A stretch of DNA of 64,000 nucleotides from Leptospira semungkisensis (GCF_004770055.1 NZ_RQEP01000012.1:186001-250000), one strand, 5' to 3'. Positions 54,285-64,000 are shown, counted from the first letter of the stretch. A program made the numbers and translations. The notes: generated by a model from the sequence alone, not told the origin.

Positions 54285-56163
54285 TCGTTTCGATCTTGCG
54301 GGAAGCTTCCTCGCTGATATAATCCTTATGAGTTCTATATTCCGGTACCAAGGCCTTGAAACAGGAGAAGATTACTTCTTCTTGATCTGCTTTGGCTGCA
54401 TCAATCAGTGCCTGGAATCTGGCCTGAAAGCTGCTAGGATCTCTATCCTCTAGAGGAGCTGCAATCCTGATTTTCGGATGATGTGTTTTTTTAATTCCTT
54501 CCATATCTAACAACAGTTCTTCGAAGAGTTTTTCGCCCGGTCGAAGTCCTGTGAACACGATCTGTATATCCGTATAAGGTCGAAAGCCGGAGAGTCGGAT
54601 CATGTCCTCGGCAAGACTTAAGATTCGGATCGGTTCTCCCATATCCAAGAGAAAGATCTCTTCCTTCTCACCCATGGCTCCGGCTTGTAGGACGAGCTGA
54701 GTTGCTTCCGGAATGGTCATGAAGTAGCGGATAATATCGGGATGAGTCACCGTTACAGGTCCACCGTTTCCGATCTGCTCTCTAAAACGAGGGATAACGG
54801 AACCGCTGGAGCCGAGCACATTCCCAAAACGTACTGTGATGAATTTGGTCTTTGTCTCAGGCGAGATGGTTTGCAAATACAACTCGGCAACTCTTTTAGA
54901 AGCACCCATTATATTCACTGGATTCACTGCCTTGTCTGTGGAAATCAAAACGAAGCGTTCCACACCACTTGCGCGAGAGATATCGGCTAAGTTCTTAGTC
55001 CCTAGTACATTATTTAAAACGGCCTCCGACGCATTGCTTTCCATCATAGGAACATGCTTGTATGCGGCAGAATGAAATACTACCTGAGGTTTATCCGTTT
55101 CAAATACGGAAGAAATACGCAAAGGGTTTTTGATATCTGCAACCACCGCAGAGAACTGTATTCCGGAATCTTTAAATACTTTTCTGAGCTCGTAATCGAT
55201 CTCGTACAATGGAGTCTCTGCCGAATCCAGTAGGATCATTTTGGAAGGATGAAATACCGCAACCTGTCTGCAGAGTTCACTCCCTATGGATCCTCCCGCC
55301 CCGGTGATGAGGATGGTTTTTCCTGCGATATAAGAACGGATGGATTCTATTTCCAAATCCACGACAGGTCTTCCGAGTACATCTTCCACTCGAATCTCTC
55401 TCAATTGCTGGATCTTAGGAGGATCGAAAAACAACGAACCTAAAGAGGGAAGGATCTTAAAATCCACATGAGTGGATTCGAAAGTCTTGATCAATTTTCC
55501 GATCAGTTTTCCGTCCGGATGATGGAATGCGATCAGCACTTTTTGGATCCCGAGAGAACGAATCAATTCTTCTGCCTGATCTACCTTTCCTAAAACCGGG
55601 ACTCCTTGGATATGGGCTCCGAGCTTACTATCATCATCATCTAAAAGAGCGATCGGATTCAGGTTCAGATCATTATGCCTGCGCAATTCTGTCAGAAGAG
55701 TCGCCCCTGTTTTTCCTGCACCTAGAATCAATGTGGGAATTCCTACACCTTGCTTCTTTCGAAGAATGTACTGATCTCGAACTAATCTCCAAGAAAGACT
55801 TCGGATGCAGAGGAATCCTAAGAGAAGAAGAGTATCGATCACTGGGATCATTCTAGAGAGATGCTCGAAACCGTTATAAAAGAGTAATGCAGTATTGGAG
55901 ATCAAAGAAGAAAGAACTGTTGTCTTGATGATCTCGACCAGATCATGGATGGAAGCGTAGGCCCAAATGGATCTGTATATATTCGAAAACAAGAATACTA
56001 CAGATCTGCATAGTACTACTATAGCAAGAGGGATGAGAAAATCATCCGATCGATTCAGAAATGCCAGAGATTCAAAGCGGATTAGGTGCGCCAGAAAATA
56101 GGAAAGCACCATGAAGATCAAGTCTAGAGGGAAAAGAAGACTTCGACGATTCCATTGACCCAT
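54277..56163 (-). CDS. FlaA1/CapD-type nucleotide-sugar 4,6-dehydratase, membrane-bound
   Basis: ATG 56163 gives 628 residues; the frame is open to a TTG at 56253. Four N-terminal helices are followed by a first Rossmann domain (TLILGAGKTGATLL) and a second, catalytic one (ILITGAGGSIGSELCRQV). The active-site region ISTDKAVNPVNIMGASKRVAE has the Asp-Lys variant of SxxYxxxK found in UDP-GlcNAc 4,6-dehydratases (WbpM/PglF group). It makes UDP-4-keto-6-deoxy sugars for surface glycans. It overlaps the SspB-like gene by eight bases and may supply the glycan operon elsewhere in the window. Confidence 0.9.
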   Translation of the reverse strand: MGQWNRRSLLFPLDLIFMVLSYFLAHLIRFESLAFLNRSDDFLIPLAIVVLCRSVVFLFSNIYRSIWAYASIHDLVEIIKTTVLSSLISNTALLFYNGFEHLSRMIPVIDTLLLLGFLCIRSLSWRLVRDQYILRKKQGVGIPTLILGAGKTGATLLTELRRHNDLNLNPIALLDDDDSKLGAHIQGVPVLGKVDQAEELIRSLGIQKVLIAFHHPDGKLIGKLIKTFESTHVDFKILPSLGSLFFDPPKIQQLREIRVEDVLGRPVVDLEIESIRSYIAGKTILITGAGGSIGSELCRQVAVFHPSKMILLDSAETPLYEIDYELRKVFKDSGIQFSAVVADIKNPLRISSVFETDKPQVVFHSAAYKHVPMMESNASEAVLNNVLGTKNLADISRASGVERFVLISTDKAVNPVNIMGASKRVAELYLQTISPETKTKFITVRFGNVLGSSGSVIPRFREQIGNGGPVTVTHPDIIRYFMTIPEATQLVLQAGAMGEKEEIFLLDMGEPIRILSLAEDMIRLSGFRPYTDIQIVFTGLRPGEKLFEELLLDMEGIKKTHHPKIRIAAPLEDRDPSSFQARFQALIDAAKADQEEVIFSCFKALVPEYRTHKDYISEEASRKIETNG

Positions 56164-56269
56164 TAAGTAAAAAAAATGTCTGAAAGAGGAAAAGTCCAAT
56201 CTTTTTGGGAATTTTTTAGGTTGCCGAAAACGCGTACCCGATCGATCCTCCAAAGGGTCTTTAACTCTC

Positions 56270-56746
56270 GTGAAAGAATTGATCGTTAATCTTCAGGGCA
56301 AATTAGATTCCATTCTCGGAAGCACCTTTCGCGAAAAAACGGATGATATTCTCATCAACTTCCCTCATAGGATCTTGTTGGATGCCAGAGAGCTGCAAGG
56401 ATGGGATGAGGCGGGGCTGACCCTTCTAAAAAATTCCTCCCTTTCTCACGCAAGATCTATCTACGCCGCTTGTAGTTTATCCGAAGCTTTGGCAAAAGAC
56501 TGGGACCGTTTGCGGTTGAACGAGACGATTCCGTACTTTTCCACAAGGGAAGAAGCGAAGACCTACCTCCTCTCCAACGGCGTGGAGGAAAAACAAACTC
56601 ACTCTTTAGAAAGCACTGCCACCTGTCCGGCTTGTCTGCAAATCTTAAGAGTGCAGGGCAAGGGAAATTATCGTTGTCCTACTTGCTCTCACACTTTCTA
56701 TCTGACTGCCGACTATAGAACGGCAAGCTACGAGAAATTGTTCTGA
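56270..56746 (+). CDS. STAS-like domain protein with C-terminal zinc ribbon
   Basis: A 158-residue protein starting at GTG 56270. Residues 1-100 have the STAS/anti-sigma-antagonist pattern: a beta strand (ELIVNLQGKLDS), then HRILLDARELQGWDEAGLTLLKNS, and alternating helices. The phospho-acceptor Ser of SpoIIAA is not clearly kept. Residues 118-145 form a zinc ribbon (CPACLQILRVQGKGNYRCPTC) with two CxxC pairs. It is divergent from the dehydratase and 79 bases upstream of the cyclase on the same strand, so it could modulate signalling. Function is inferred. Confidence 0.55.
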   Translation: MKELIVNLQGKLDSILGSTFREKTDDILINFPHRILLDARELQGWDEAGLTLLKNSSLSHARSIYAACSLSEALAKDWDRLRLNETIPYFSTREEAKTYLLSNGVEEKQTHSLESTATCPACLQILRVQGKGNYRCPTCSHTFYLTADYRTASYEKLF

Positions 56747-56825
56747 GAATCTGTAAGAATTCTTCCTAAAGAAATTTCCAGTTAATATGCTTGCCAGAAA
56801 AAATTCTGGCTGATGCAGTTTCTAA

Positions 56826-59666
56826 ATGGGTACAAATTCTTCGGACCATCCAACAATCGCCAAACGCATACTTGACGTTTTTCTCATTCTTCCGAAGCTA
56901 TTCTATTCCGGGATACGCGCAAAACTCGCTTGGTTTACCGGAAGTTTGATCGTTCTTACGATCTTTATTCTTTCAGTCATCTACGTAAGACAGCAAACCG
57001 TTATCCTTACGGAAAGTTATGATAGGGAAGCGGCGATTTCCCGAAAGTATATCTCTTCTTTAGTCCTAGAATTGGACAATATCTCGCAAAGTTTGATCCG
57101 GATCGAAGAGTTTAGGGACAGGGTCAGCAAGCAAACAGAAGCATTAAAAAAATATAAAACTACCAAGACTCTGGTTCAACAAAAGCAGGTCTCCCTCTTC
57201 GGGATCAAGACCAGTCTTTTCGGAGCATTAGGAAAAAATAAAATTCATAAGAAGCTGGATACGTATTATTCTACCTACCTATCCAAAGATGATATCCAAG
57301 TTCTGGAAAAAAATATCCGACTTCAGCTCCAGCAAGGCGGGGAAGAGCCTGTTACAGATAAGGAATTTGCCCGTTTGCAGTCCATGGCAAAGAAGTTCGT
57401 ATTCACTGACAGGGATATCGGACTGATCCGAAAGAGACTGGCAGAGTTGAAGGAAAACCAAGAGAAGCCGGACCAAACAGAAATTTCTGCAGCAGAAGAG
57501 GATCTCCGAAAAAAGTCCCTTCTTTCTAGAAAACTCAGATCTGAGTTGGATGAAAATATCGTAGCCATCGTAGCAGAATCCAAGAAGAGAAAGATCAAGG
57601 ATCTCGGCTTAGACACAGGAAGATTCAGATTACAGACATTCCCTCTTTCTGGAATCATTCCCGGAGAAGCTTCCGAGCCGACCTTAGACACTCAGATCTT
57701 CGATTCTGAATCTCCTTTAAACCAAGCTCCTATGCAGGAAAATCTAGAAGAAGGATTAAAATCAGCGTTATCCTCTCTTTTAGAGGGAGAAGGAGTACTG
57801 GGAGAAGTTCCGGCCACTTCCTTCCAACAGAGCAATTTAGAACTACAAGCATTGTATTCTCCTCACTTTAGAAATCCTGCATCTACTGAAAGAGCGAAGC
57901 TAGTAGAATCCAAACGAGGAAAACTGGGAGCCTGGAACGGTTATTTGCAAGAAGAAGGGGCAATACTGACTGATCTCTCTAAAATTCCTCCGATCTTAGA
58001 TGCTAGACTGAAATTCTTAAAGGAGAAGAAGCCTCCCATTCCTCCGTTTAAGGACAAAGAATTCAAAGCAGAATATGCAAAGTACGCTGGGCTTGTGCGC
58101 AAACGAAATCTTCTCTTTGCTACCTACATGAGAAACAATCCTCCTAAAGAAGAAGAGGAATTAGAAGTAGAGGCAATCGGTTCCATTCGCAATTCAGCAT
58201 TAGAAGATCAGATTCTCTTGAGATTCAGACCGGACGGCTCCGATTACGGAAAATCAGTCCAATCGGAAGCCGGAAAAGAACTCTTCGAAAAAAGATGGAA
58301 TGCAGTTCGAGACTGGATTTACGCAGGAGAGAGTGAGACTCCCACTCCCAAATTAAAGGCGCTCTTTCCGGACGGCATCATCGGAAATAGTAGAACGGAA
58401 GCGGAGCAAATCCTTTGGAAATTGGATTCGGCTCCTTTGCTTTCCGAAACCTTAGATGATCTTCCTACAGTTGTGCTTGCTTCTAACTTTGCTGGGATCA
58501 TTCGAACAGTCGTAGACAGAACGGAAGGATTGCAATCGATTCGTAGCAATCGAGACAGAGCAGTGATCTCCGCATTGGGTATCTGTGGGTTTTCTATTTT
58601 CTTAGCGGTCTTTATTTCCGGCTTCGTGGTGCAAAGAATTAAGAAGCTCATTCGAAATGCAGAGCAAGTGGGAAGGGGAGATCTCAACGTAGAATTCGAA
58701 CCTGGTGGAAGCGACGAATTCGGAAATCTTTCTATCGCTCTCAACCAAATGGTGACTGGACTTCGAGAGAGAGAAAAGATCAAAGGAATTCTAGGAAGCA
58801 TGATCGATCCTGTGGTGATCGGCGAGGCTATGAAAGATTTGGCTGCGTTAAAGAGAGGCTCCGAAAAAAGAGTAACCGCATTCTTTTCCGATGTGGCCGG
58901 ATTTTCAGACATTAGCGAAAAATTAAGCTCAGTAGAATTAGCAGAATTATTAAACGAATACCTTTCCGCAATGACACTCATCCTGAAAGAAAATGAGGGA
59001 GTCTTGGATAAGTACATAGGAGATGCGATCGTCGGGATCTTTAATGCACCCGTTGAAGTAGAAGGTCATTGCCTCAAAGCAACCAAAGCTTCTCTTAAGA
59101 TGATCGCTAAGCTCGAAGAACTCAAAACCGGATGGAAGAAGGCTCATAAATACATTCCGGAAGCAAGAGATATGAAGATCCGAATCGGATTGAATACTGG
59201 ACTTGCAAAAGTAGGTTTTATGGGAACCGATGCGTTAGCCTCTTATACGATGATGGGTGACACAGTAAATCTTGCTGCGCGTTTAGAAGCTGCCGGTAAA
59301 GATTATGGAGTATCTATTTTGGTCTCGGATGCAGTTCATACGGAGATCAAGGATCATATCTTTACTCGCAAATTGGATTTGGTTCGTGTAAAAGGAAAGA
59401 ATGAGCCTGTAATTCTTTACGAGGCAATTTCGGAATTGAAAGGAACCAACTCTTCTCGCAAGGAAATCGTGGGCGCTTACGAAGAAGGTTTAGCTTTGTA
59501 TCTGGAACGAAAATGGGATCCGGCTATCAAAAAATTCAAAGATTCCGAAAAGGCAAAAGGAGACGAGGACAAGGCAGTCCAACTTCTGGTCGATCGCTGC
59601 AAAGAATATAAGATCACTCCGCCGCCTGCTTCCTGGGACGGAGTCTATACTAGAACACATAAATAA
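56826..59666 (+). CDS. Membrane-bound class III adenylate/guanylate cyclase with HAMP
   Basis: A 946-residue receptor-like cyclase. The first helix is near 34-53. A very large extracytoplasmic part of about 520 residues has coiled-coil segments and no recognised sensor fold. The second helix lies near 575-600, then HAMP (about 602-655, IRNAEQVGRGDLNVEFEPGG). The catalytic domain (about 680-865) has FFSDVAGFSDISEKL and DKYIGDAIVGIFNAP (metal Asp residues) and MMGDTVNLAARLEAAG (Asn/Arg transition-state pair). Lys before YIGD favours ATP, hence cAMP. A C-terminal TPR-like tail follows (YEEGLALYLERKWDPAIKKF). Confidence 0.9.
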   Translation: MGTNSSDHPTIAKRILDVFLILPKLFYSGIRAKLAWFTGSLIVLTIFILSVIYVRQQTVILTESYDREAAISRKYISSLVLELDNISQSLIRIEEFRDRVSKQTEALKKYKTTKTLVQQKQVSLFGIKTSLFGALGKNKIHKKLDTYYSTYLSKDDIQVLEKNIRLQLQQGGEEPVTDKEFARLQSMAKKFVFTDRDIGLIRKRLAELKENQEKPDQTEISAAEEDLRKKSLLSRKLRSELDENIVAIVAESKKRKIKDLGLDTGRFRLQTFPLSGIIPGEASEPTLDTQIFDSESPLNQAPMQENLEEGLKSALSSLLEGEGVLGEVPATSFQQSNLELQALYSPHFRNPASTERAKLVESKRGKLGAWNGYLQEEGAILTDLSKIPPILDARLKFLKEKKPPIPPFKDKEFKAEYAKYAGLVRKRNLLFATYMRNNPPKEEEELEVEAIGSIRNSALEDQILLRFRPDGSDYGKSVQSEAGKELFEKRWNAVRDWIYAGESETPTPKLKALFPDGIIGNSRTEAEQILWKLDSAPLLSETLDDLPTVVLASNFAGIIRTVVDRTEGLQSIRSNRDRAVISALGICGFSIFLAVFISGFVVQRIKKLIRNAEQVGRGDLNVEFEPGGSDEFGNLSIALNQMVTGLREREKIKGILGSMIDPVVIGEAMKDLAALKRGSEKRVTAFFSDVAGFSDISEKLSSVELAELLNEYLSAMTLILKENEGVLDKYIGDAIVGIFNAPVEVEGHCLKATKASLKMIAKLEELKTGWKKAHKYIPEARDMKIRIGLNTGLAKVGFMGTDALASYTMMGDTVNLAARLEAAGKDYGVSILVSDAVHTEIKDHIFTRKLDLVRVKGKNEPVILYEAISELKGTNSSRKEIVGAYEEGLALYLERKWDPAIKKFKDSEKAKGDEDKAVQLLVDRCKEYKITPPPASWDGVYTRTHK

Positions 59667-59700
59667 AATCTAATATATAATGTCCGAATGGCCGGATAGA

Positions 59701-61485
59701 TCAGTCCAACTGAAATCCGGTCAAACGATCGAATTTATTCGTCAAAGAATATTCTAAAAGTCGATCCTCTGCGAGGAGGAGTACGGATCTCTTGGCTCTG
59801 GTTAAGGCAGTATAAAGGATCTCTTTCTTGAATAATTCTAGAGAAAGATCTGCATTTTCTTCTTCTGGATCGGGGGGGAAAACTATCAAGATAGAATCAT
59901 ACTCGGAACCTTGCGATTTGTGTACCGTGATCGCAAACGCAGGCTCGTGAGGAGGAAGAGTGTCTAACGCGAAATCTCGGATCTGACCTTCAATCACGAA
60001 TAAGGCTCTCAACTCTTTTTCTCCTCTTGGAGTCTCCAACTCCAAAACGACTCCCGTATCTCCGTTAAATACGCCTCTCACTCGATCATTTTGGGTGATC
60101 ATGATAGGCATTCCAGCGAAATAGAGTCTATTTCCGAGGCTTGCGACTCTTTCCTTTTTATGTGAGAGAAGAATACGAGTTAGTTCCGAATTGATCCTCT
60201 CGCTTCCGTAGAGTCCGTTTCTCAGAATGGCCAAGATCTTAAATTTGTTAATGTCTTTACTTAGGTATTCTTGAACCTCGATAAAATTCTCTGGGTTCGG
60301 TAGGTATTTCAGATTCGGAAGAATAAGATCCTCTGCGATTCTTTTCAGAAGATCATTCCATTGCGTACGAAAATTTAGATCTAATTGAAAAAATCCCTTA
60401 CTAGTTTGGATTTCCGTTTGAAAAGAAGGATCGAGTGAAATCTTGCCCTGTGAATTCTCCAAGAACTCGGAAAGAGTAACAGAGGCTTGCACGCAAGAAT
60501 TTGCAGCTTTCGAAATAGAGACGGATCCGATCTCCTGGCGATGGCTTGTCCTTAATGCGATTAAGTTTTGTGATTTTTTTTGTACTAAGACTTGGACTAG
60601 ATCGGATAAGATTGCTCCCGCCTCGACACTAGGCAATTGATTCGGATCTCCTAAAAGGATTAATCTGAATTCTTTTCGAAAGAAGGGAAGTGCCTTCATC
60701 AATCTGTACATCATGTTCAGATCCACCATGGAGACCTCGTCTATGATGATCACTTGATACGGCAGAGGGAAATCCTCCTTATATTTGTAGGATCTCCTAC
60801 GAGGATTGTATTCTAACAATCTATGAAGAGTGGAAGCAGGTATCTCCAAAATGGAACTGTCGAGTTCATTCTTTTGTTTTACATAGGAGAGAGTGGTTTC
60901 CAAGGATTCTTTTAATCTTTGAGCCGCTCTTCCTGTCGGTGCGGCAAGTCCGATCTGATTCGCTCTATATCCTAAGCGTAAAAGTCCTCGGATCACGTTC
61001 GTGATCACCGTTGTCTTTCCCGTTCCAGGGCCTCCCGTTAAAACAAAGAAAGAATTCTGCAAGGCAGCCTCTAAGGCTTCCTTTTGCTCTCCTTCTCCGC
61101 AGAGAATGAACTCTTGAGAATCCTTTCTGATAGAGAGGGGATTCGTTTGGATCAGTTCTCGAAATACATTTTGTACTTTTTCGACTTCTTTTGTACGAGA
61201 AGAAGTTTCAGATAATCTCCGAAATCCTTCTTCCACTAAGGTCAATTGGTGAAATATTTTATTATAATATAGTAATCCGTTTCTTTCCTTAAAGAAAATC
61301 CCAGGCTTGTTCTTGGTTTCAGAAAATGGGATCGCAAGGCTTCCTTGTTGAGAGGCTTGTATTAAGGCTAAATTCCATTCATACAGTTTTTCTTTCGAGA
61401 TCCCTTCGGAATAAGAAGAAAGCTCTTCCGTTAAAAAACTCGCATACTCGGAATCCAAAACTTCTTTCAAAGTTTCTTCTTTCAT
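59701..61485 (-). CDS. recD: Exodeoxyribonuclease V subunit alpha (RecD)
   Basis: A 594-residue superfamily 1 helicase. Walker A is VLTGGPGTGKTTVITN (near 150), motif Ia LAAPTGRAAQRL, Walker B IIIDEVSMVDLNMMYR, and LLGDPNQLPSVEAGAIL motif III. Late in the protein, FAITVHKSQGSEYDSILI and YTALTRAK form motifs V-VI. RecD is the 5'-3' motor of RecBCD in double-strand break repair. It overlaps recB by four bases. Length agrees with RecD and not with the longer RecD2 type. Confidence 0.94.
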   Translation of the reverse strand: MKEETLKEVLDSEYASFLTEELSSYSEGISKEKLYEWNLALIQASQQGSLAIPFSETKNKPGIFFKERNGLLYYNKIFHQLTLVEEGFRRLSETSSRTKEVEKVQNVFRELIQTNPLSIRKDSQEFILCGEGEQKEALEAALQNSFFVLTGGPGTGKTTVITNVIRGLLRLGYRANQIGLAAPTGRAAQRLKESLETTLSYVKQKNELDSSILEIPASTLHRLLEYNPRRRSYKYKEDFPLPYQVIIIDEVSMVDLNMMYRLMKALPFFRKEFRLILLGDPNQLPSVEAGAILSDLVQVLVQKKSQNLIALRTSHRQEIGSVSISKAANSCVQASVTLSEFLENSQGKISLDPSFQTEIQTSKGFFQLDLNFRTQWNDLLKRIAEDLILPNLKYLPNPENFIEVQEYLSKDINKFKILAILRNGLYGSERINSELTRILLSHKKERVASLGNRLYFAGMPIMITQNDRVRGVFNGDTGVVLELETPRGEKELRALFVIEGQIRDFALDTLPPHEPAFAITVHKSQGSEYDSILIVFPPDPEEENADLSLELFKKEILYTALTRAKRSVLLLAEDRLLEYSLTNKFDRLTGFQLD

Positions 61486-64000
61486 TCCTTTTCTCCCGAA
61501 TAGAGATTTTTGAGTGAGAGAGTCTCTTGGATCTTCTTTCTAGAAGACTGCACAAAATCGATGTCTAGTTTTTGAAAAAAGATCCCGTTACCAATCTTCT
61601 TGGTATCTGTTCCTCTTAAAAATAAGAAATACATTCCTCCCAAAAGATCCGGATTATAATCATCTCCATACTTAAACCTAAGCCAATCATCCAGAACCAC
61701 TGAGTAGATTGCTAATTGCAAAGAATAGGTGCCTTCTACCTTCTCTTGCAAATGCTCCTCGGAATAAGGATCTATCGCATATTGAGATTCCAAACGATTT
61801 GATTTCCAATCTAAGATCCAATATTTACCCTCTCGATAAAAGATTAGATCGAGAGTCCCTTTTAAGAGATCGAATTCTCCTTTTTGTTCCGGAACTTTAA
61901 GAAAGAAATCCACTTCGTGCTTCCGATTCTTTGCTTTGATCTGAGAAAGTGAGATCTCATTTTGTAGATTGGGAAGGGGAGTCCTCAGACTGTTCCAAAG
62001 AAAGTCACCGATCCGATCCGAGAAAAAATCCAATTGATCCTTGCTCGTGCCATATCCATAAGACTTTAAAATATCTTGATATGCTTTCTTAGTTTCCTTC
62101 GGGAGTTTTTCGGGAGAAGTTGCGTTCTGATAGATATTAAAATCAGCGACTTCTAAGATTTGATGTAATAGATTTCCCATTTGATTGGAAGAAGGTAGGT
62201 CGCTCTGTAAAACCGGAATCGGGATAGTCTCTTCGTCAGTCTTCGGCGGTTTTACCTCATCCAAATGAAATGCCTTGCCTTCTTCTTGGAAAAATAGATC
62301 CAAAGACGAATAACTTTCCAATTGTATTCTTCTTCTTTCTGCCTGGTTCGGCCAGACAGAAATAGAGCGATTCGGTTTTTCGATGACTTCTTTCGGGTTA
62401 TACGATTGTGATTCGGAGATCTTTCCTCCTCTCTGGATCCATTTCGGTTCATAAGATCCGTTTTCATTTTCCTGAAGGATCGCTACGGAGGAAGAATCAG
62501 AGAACAAAGGTAGAGCCGCTTGAAAAGCTTTTCTAAACAATTCTAAAGGACGTTTTTGATCTTCTTCCGCTAATAATGGAAAGTAAAACTTGTACATTGC
62601 TCGAGTGACGGCGACGTAGTAAAGACGTTTGTCCTCATTGATCTGGCTCACAGAAGAAGTTTCTTCCTTTTTATTTTCCAAATCTATAATACGTTTGCTG
62701 ATCTTTTCTCCCGAAGAAGAAATAAGATCCGATCTATACTCGGAAAATTTCTTTCTAGCATTTCCCCAACCGGAAAATCCCCCGAACAGGAAAACGATCG
62801 GAAATTCCAAACCTTTGCAAGAATGCATCGTAAGTATCTTGACTCTATCTTCCTCCGAATCTCTTTCGAGATAATCTTCTTCTTCCTCATCAGAAATGAT
62901 CTTAGATTCAAGATAAGAGACTAATTCGGAGAGAGATAAATCATTCGAGGAAGCTTTTTCCGATAAGAAGAAGAATAGCTGTCTGAAGTTTGTTGTTTTT
63001 CTCTCCCAATCTTGCAAGGATTCCTTCTCAAGAGGGGCAGAAAGCATACTTTCCGTTAATAAGGAACGAAAGAGCCCAGGATAATCTCGTTTTCTTGCAA
63101 ACCTTCTCCAAGATTCCAAGAGTCGTTTCTCCCTAGATTCTATAGGATATTCCTCATAATTTTGTAAGTTTTCCGGAGGAATGCAGAATAGATCCGACAC
63201 TAACAGCTTATAAAAAGAATCCCTACTTCCTTCTTGGTCTAAACAAGATAATATTTCTCTAATACGAATTGCTTCTCCCGATTTGTAAAGTCCGGCTTGC
63301 TTATGATATGTATAAGGAATCCCCCGAATCCTAAATTGTCTTTGGAGAAGTTCAGCATCGTTCCAACCTCGGATGAGAATAGCTATATCAGACCAACCGA
63401 TCTTTTCCGGAATATTTGGACTCGTATCCTTTTTAAGAAAAATCTCTGAGTTATCCGAGACAAGATGCAAGATTTCTTCTGCCAAGAATTTGGAATATTC
63501 TTCCTTCATTCTTTCAGAACTAGATTCCTTAGAAAGAGAGAACGCATTGAATGCTGCACGATTGCTTTTATCAGAATACAGAATTGCTTTGCCGGGAAGA
63601 TCGGGAGCCTTTACCTCATTGTAAGAGATCGGAGAAAAACCTTCCTCCAAAATCGGGAACCAGTCCCCATTCGCGGCAGAAAATAAAGTATTATAAGAAG
63701 AGATCAACTCCGGCAAAGATCTTCTGTTTGTGTCCAACTCCGGATACACGATCGAGGAATTTGCAAAGGAACCTTTCAGATCATATTCCTGTTTTGCAGA
63801 AAGATAGGTGCCTAAATCAGCTCCTCTAAAACCGTAGATAGATTGCTTCGCATCTCCGATCAGGAACAAACTGCCACGAGATTCTGAGTTAGGATTTTTC
63901 TCCAAGAAAAGCATTCTAAATATCTTATATTGTTCTGGATCCGTATCTTGAAACTCATCGATGATCCCGAAATGAAATCTTCTTCTTAGAGTTTCCAGAA
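61482..64000 (-). CDS. recB: Exodeoxyribonuclease V subunit beta (RecB), 3' part
   Basis: The gene runs off the right edge; about 840 C-terminal codons are visible. Upstream of a Met at 63914 the frame stays open and reads FGIIDEFQDTDPEQYKIF, the UvrD/RecB Walker B motif, so that Met is not the start. Further on are GDAKQSIYGFRGADL (motif III), VKILTMHSCKGLEFPIVFLFG (motif V) and YYVAVTRAMYKFY (motif VI). The C-terminal nuclease domain has LKGTLDLIFYREGKYWILDW with DWKSN and QLAIYS, as in RecB-family nucleases. recC would be expected beyond the edge. Confidence 0.94.
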   Translation of the reverse strand, partial: LETLRRRFHFGIIDEFQDTDPEQYKIFRMLFLEKNPNSESRGSLFLIGDAKQSIYGFRGADLGTYLSAKQEYDLKGSFANSSIVYPELDTNRRSLPELISSYNTLFSAANGDWFPILEEGFSPISYNEVKAPDLPGKAILYSDKSNRAAFNAFSLSKESSSERMKEEYSKFLAEEILHLVSDNSEIFLKKDTSPNIPEKIGWSDIAILIRGWNDAELLQRQFRIRGIPYTYHKQAGLYKSGEAIRIREILSCLDQEGSRDSFYKLLVSDLFCIPPENLQNYEEYPIESREKRLLESWRRFARKRDYPGLFRSLLTESMLSAPLEKESLQDWERKTTNFRQLFFFLSEKASSNDLSLSELVSYLESKIISDEEEEDYLERDSEEDRVKILTMHSCKGLEFPIVFLFGGFSGWGNARKKFSEYRSDLISSSGEKISKRIIDLENKKEETSSVSQINEDKRLYYVAVTRAMYKFYFPLLAEEDQKRPLELFRKAFQAALPLFSDSSSVAILQENENGSYEPKWIQRGGKISESQSYNPKEVIEKPNRSISVWPNQAERRRIQLESYSSLDLFFQEEGKAFHLDEVKPPKTDEETIPIPVLQSDLPSSNQMGNLLHQILEVADFNIYQNATSPEKLPKETKKAYQDILKSYGYGTSKDQLDFFSDRIGDFLWNSLRTPLPNLQNEISLSQIKAKNRKHEVDFFLKVPEQKGEFDLLKGTLDLIFYREGKYWILDWKSNRLESQYAIDPYSEEHLQEKVEGTYSLQLAIYSVVLDDWLRFKYGDDYNPDLLGGMYFLFLRGTDTKKIGNGIFFQKLDIDFVQSSRKKIQETLSLKNLYSGEKE

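Overview
The window reads as chromosomal DNA of a spirochete, most likely a Leptospira species. The grounds are an LruC-domain lipoprotein (a family named from leptospiral uveitis), several SGNH/DUF1574-like proteins next to MBOAT acyltransferases, many small lipoproteins with relaxed spirochete-type lipoboxes, moderate G+C, and adenosylcobalamin-dependent methylmalonyl-CoA mutase genes. Genes are dense, often joined by 1-4 base (ATGA) overlaps. I saw no tRNA, rRNA, CRISPR array, insertion sequence or prophage.

Layout. 1-1.8 kb: the 5' part of a secreted papain-like protease and two exported proteins. 1.9-8.15 kb: a minus-strand TonB system of three lipoproteins, a TonB-dependent receptor, a Cys-rich lipoprotein, ExbB, ExbD and TonB, headed by a promoter with an overlapping perfect inverted repeat. 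8.2-13.3 kb: mutA-mutB-meaB for propionyl/methylmalonyl-CoA metabolism. 13.3-18.75 kb: TerC, YhhN, a ferritin-like protein with a histone-H1-like tail, a class V aminotransferase, a bile-acid/Na+ symporter-family protein, rpmG (L33) and a DksA-like protein lacking most zinc cysteines. 18.8-26.4 kb: a polytopic membrane protein, a PrsW-type protease, the LruC lipoprotein, UbiE/MenG, a second ExbB/ExbD pair and a MazG-like protein.

26.4-36.1 kb is one long minus-strand surface-glycan operon: GT87, GT4, a small membrane protein, a GT-C-like protein, then two consecutive MBOAT plus SGNH modules. This implies glycan assembly with two different O-acylation steps. 36.3-39.7 kb: queA, a Lon-type protease without a visible P-loop, a small membrane protein and YbaB/EbfC. 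39.7-47.3 kb: a lipoprotein metalloprotease, an uncharacterised lipoprotein, an LRR lipoprotein, a Fur-family regulator overlapping an SGNH-like protein, a GyDGQ-type membrane protein, and an RRM RNA-binding protein with a long leader.

47.5-54.3 kb: a degenerate HtrA paralogue directly downstream of an intact one, apt, htpX, a purine/xanthine-type permease and an SspB-like ClpXP adaptor candidate. 54.3-64 kb: a FlaA1/CapD-type nucleotide-sugar dehydratase, a STAS-like/zinc-ribbon protein, a receptor-type class III adenylate/guanylate cyclase, recD, and recB running off the right edge.

Most of the window is ordinary housekeeping. The unusual points are the TonB operon with its candidate operator, the ferritin-H1 fusion, the active/inactive HtrA pair, the SspB-like protein, and three proteins that keep a fold but lose key residues (DksA-like, SCO1-like, Lon-like).
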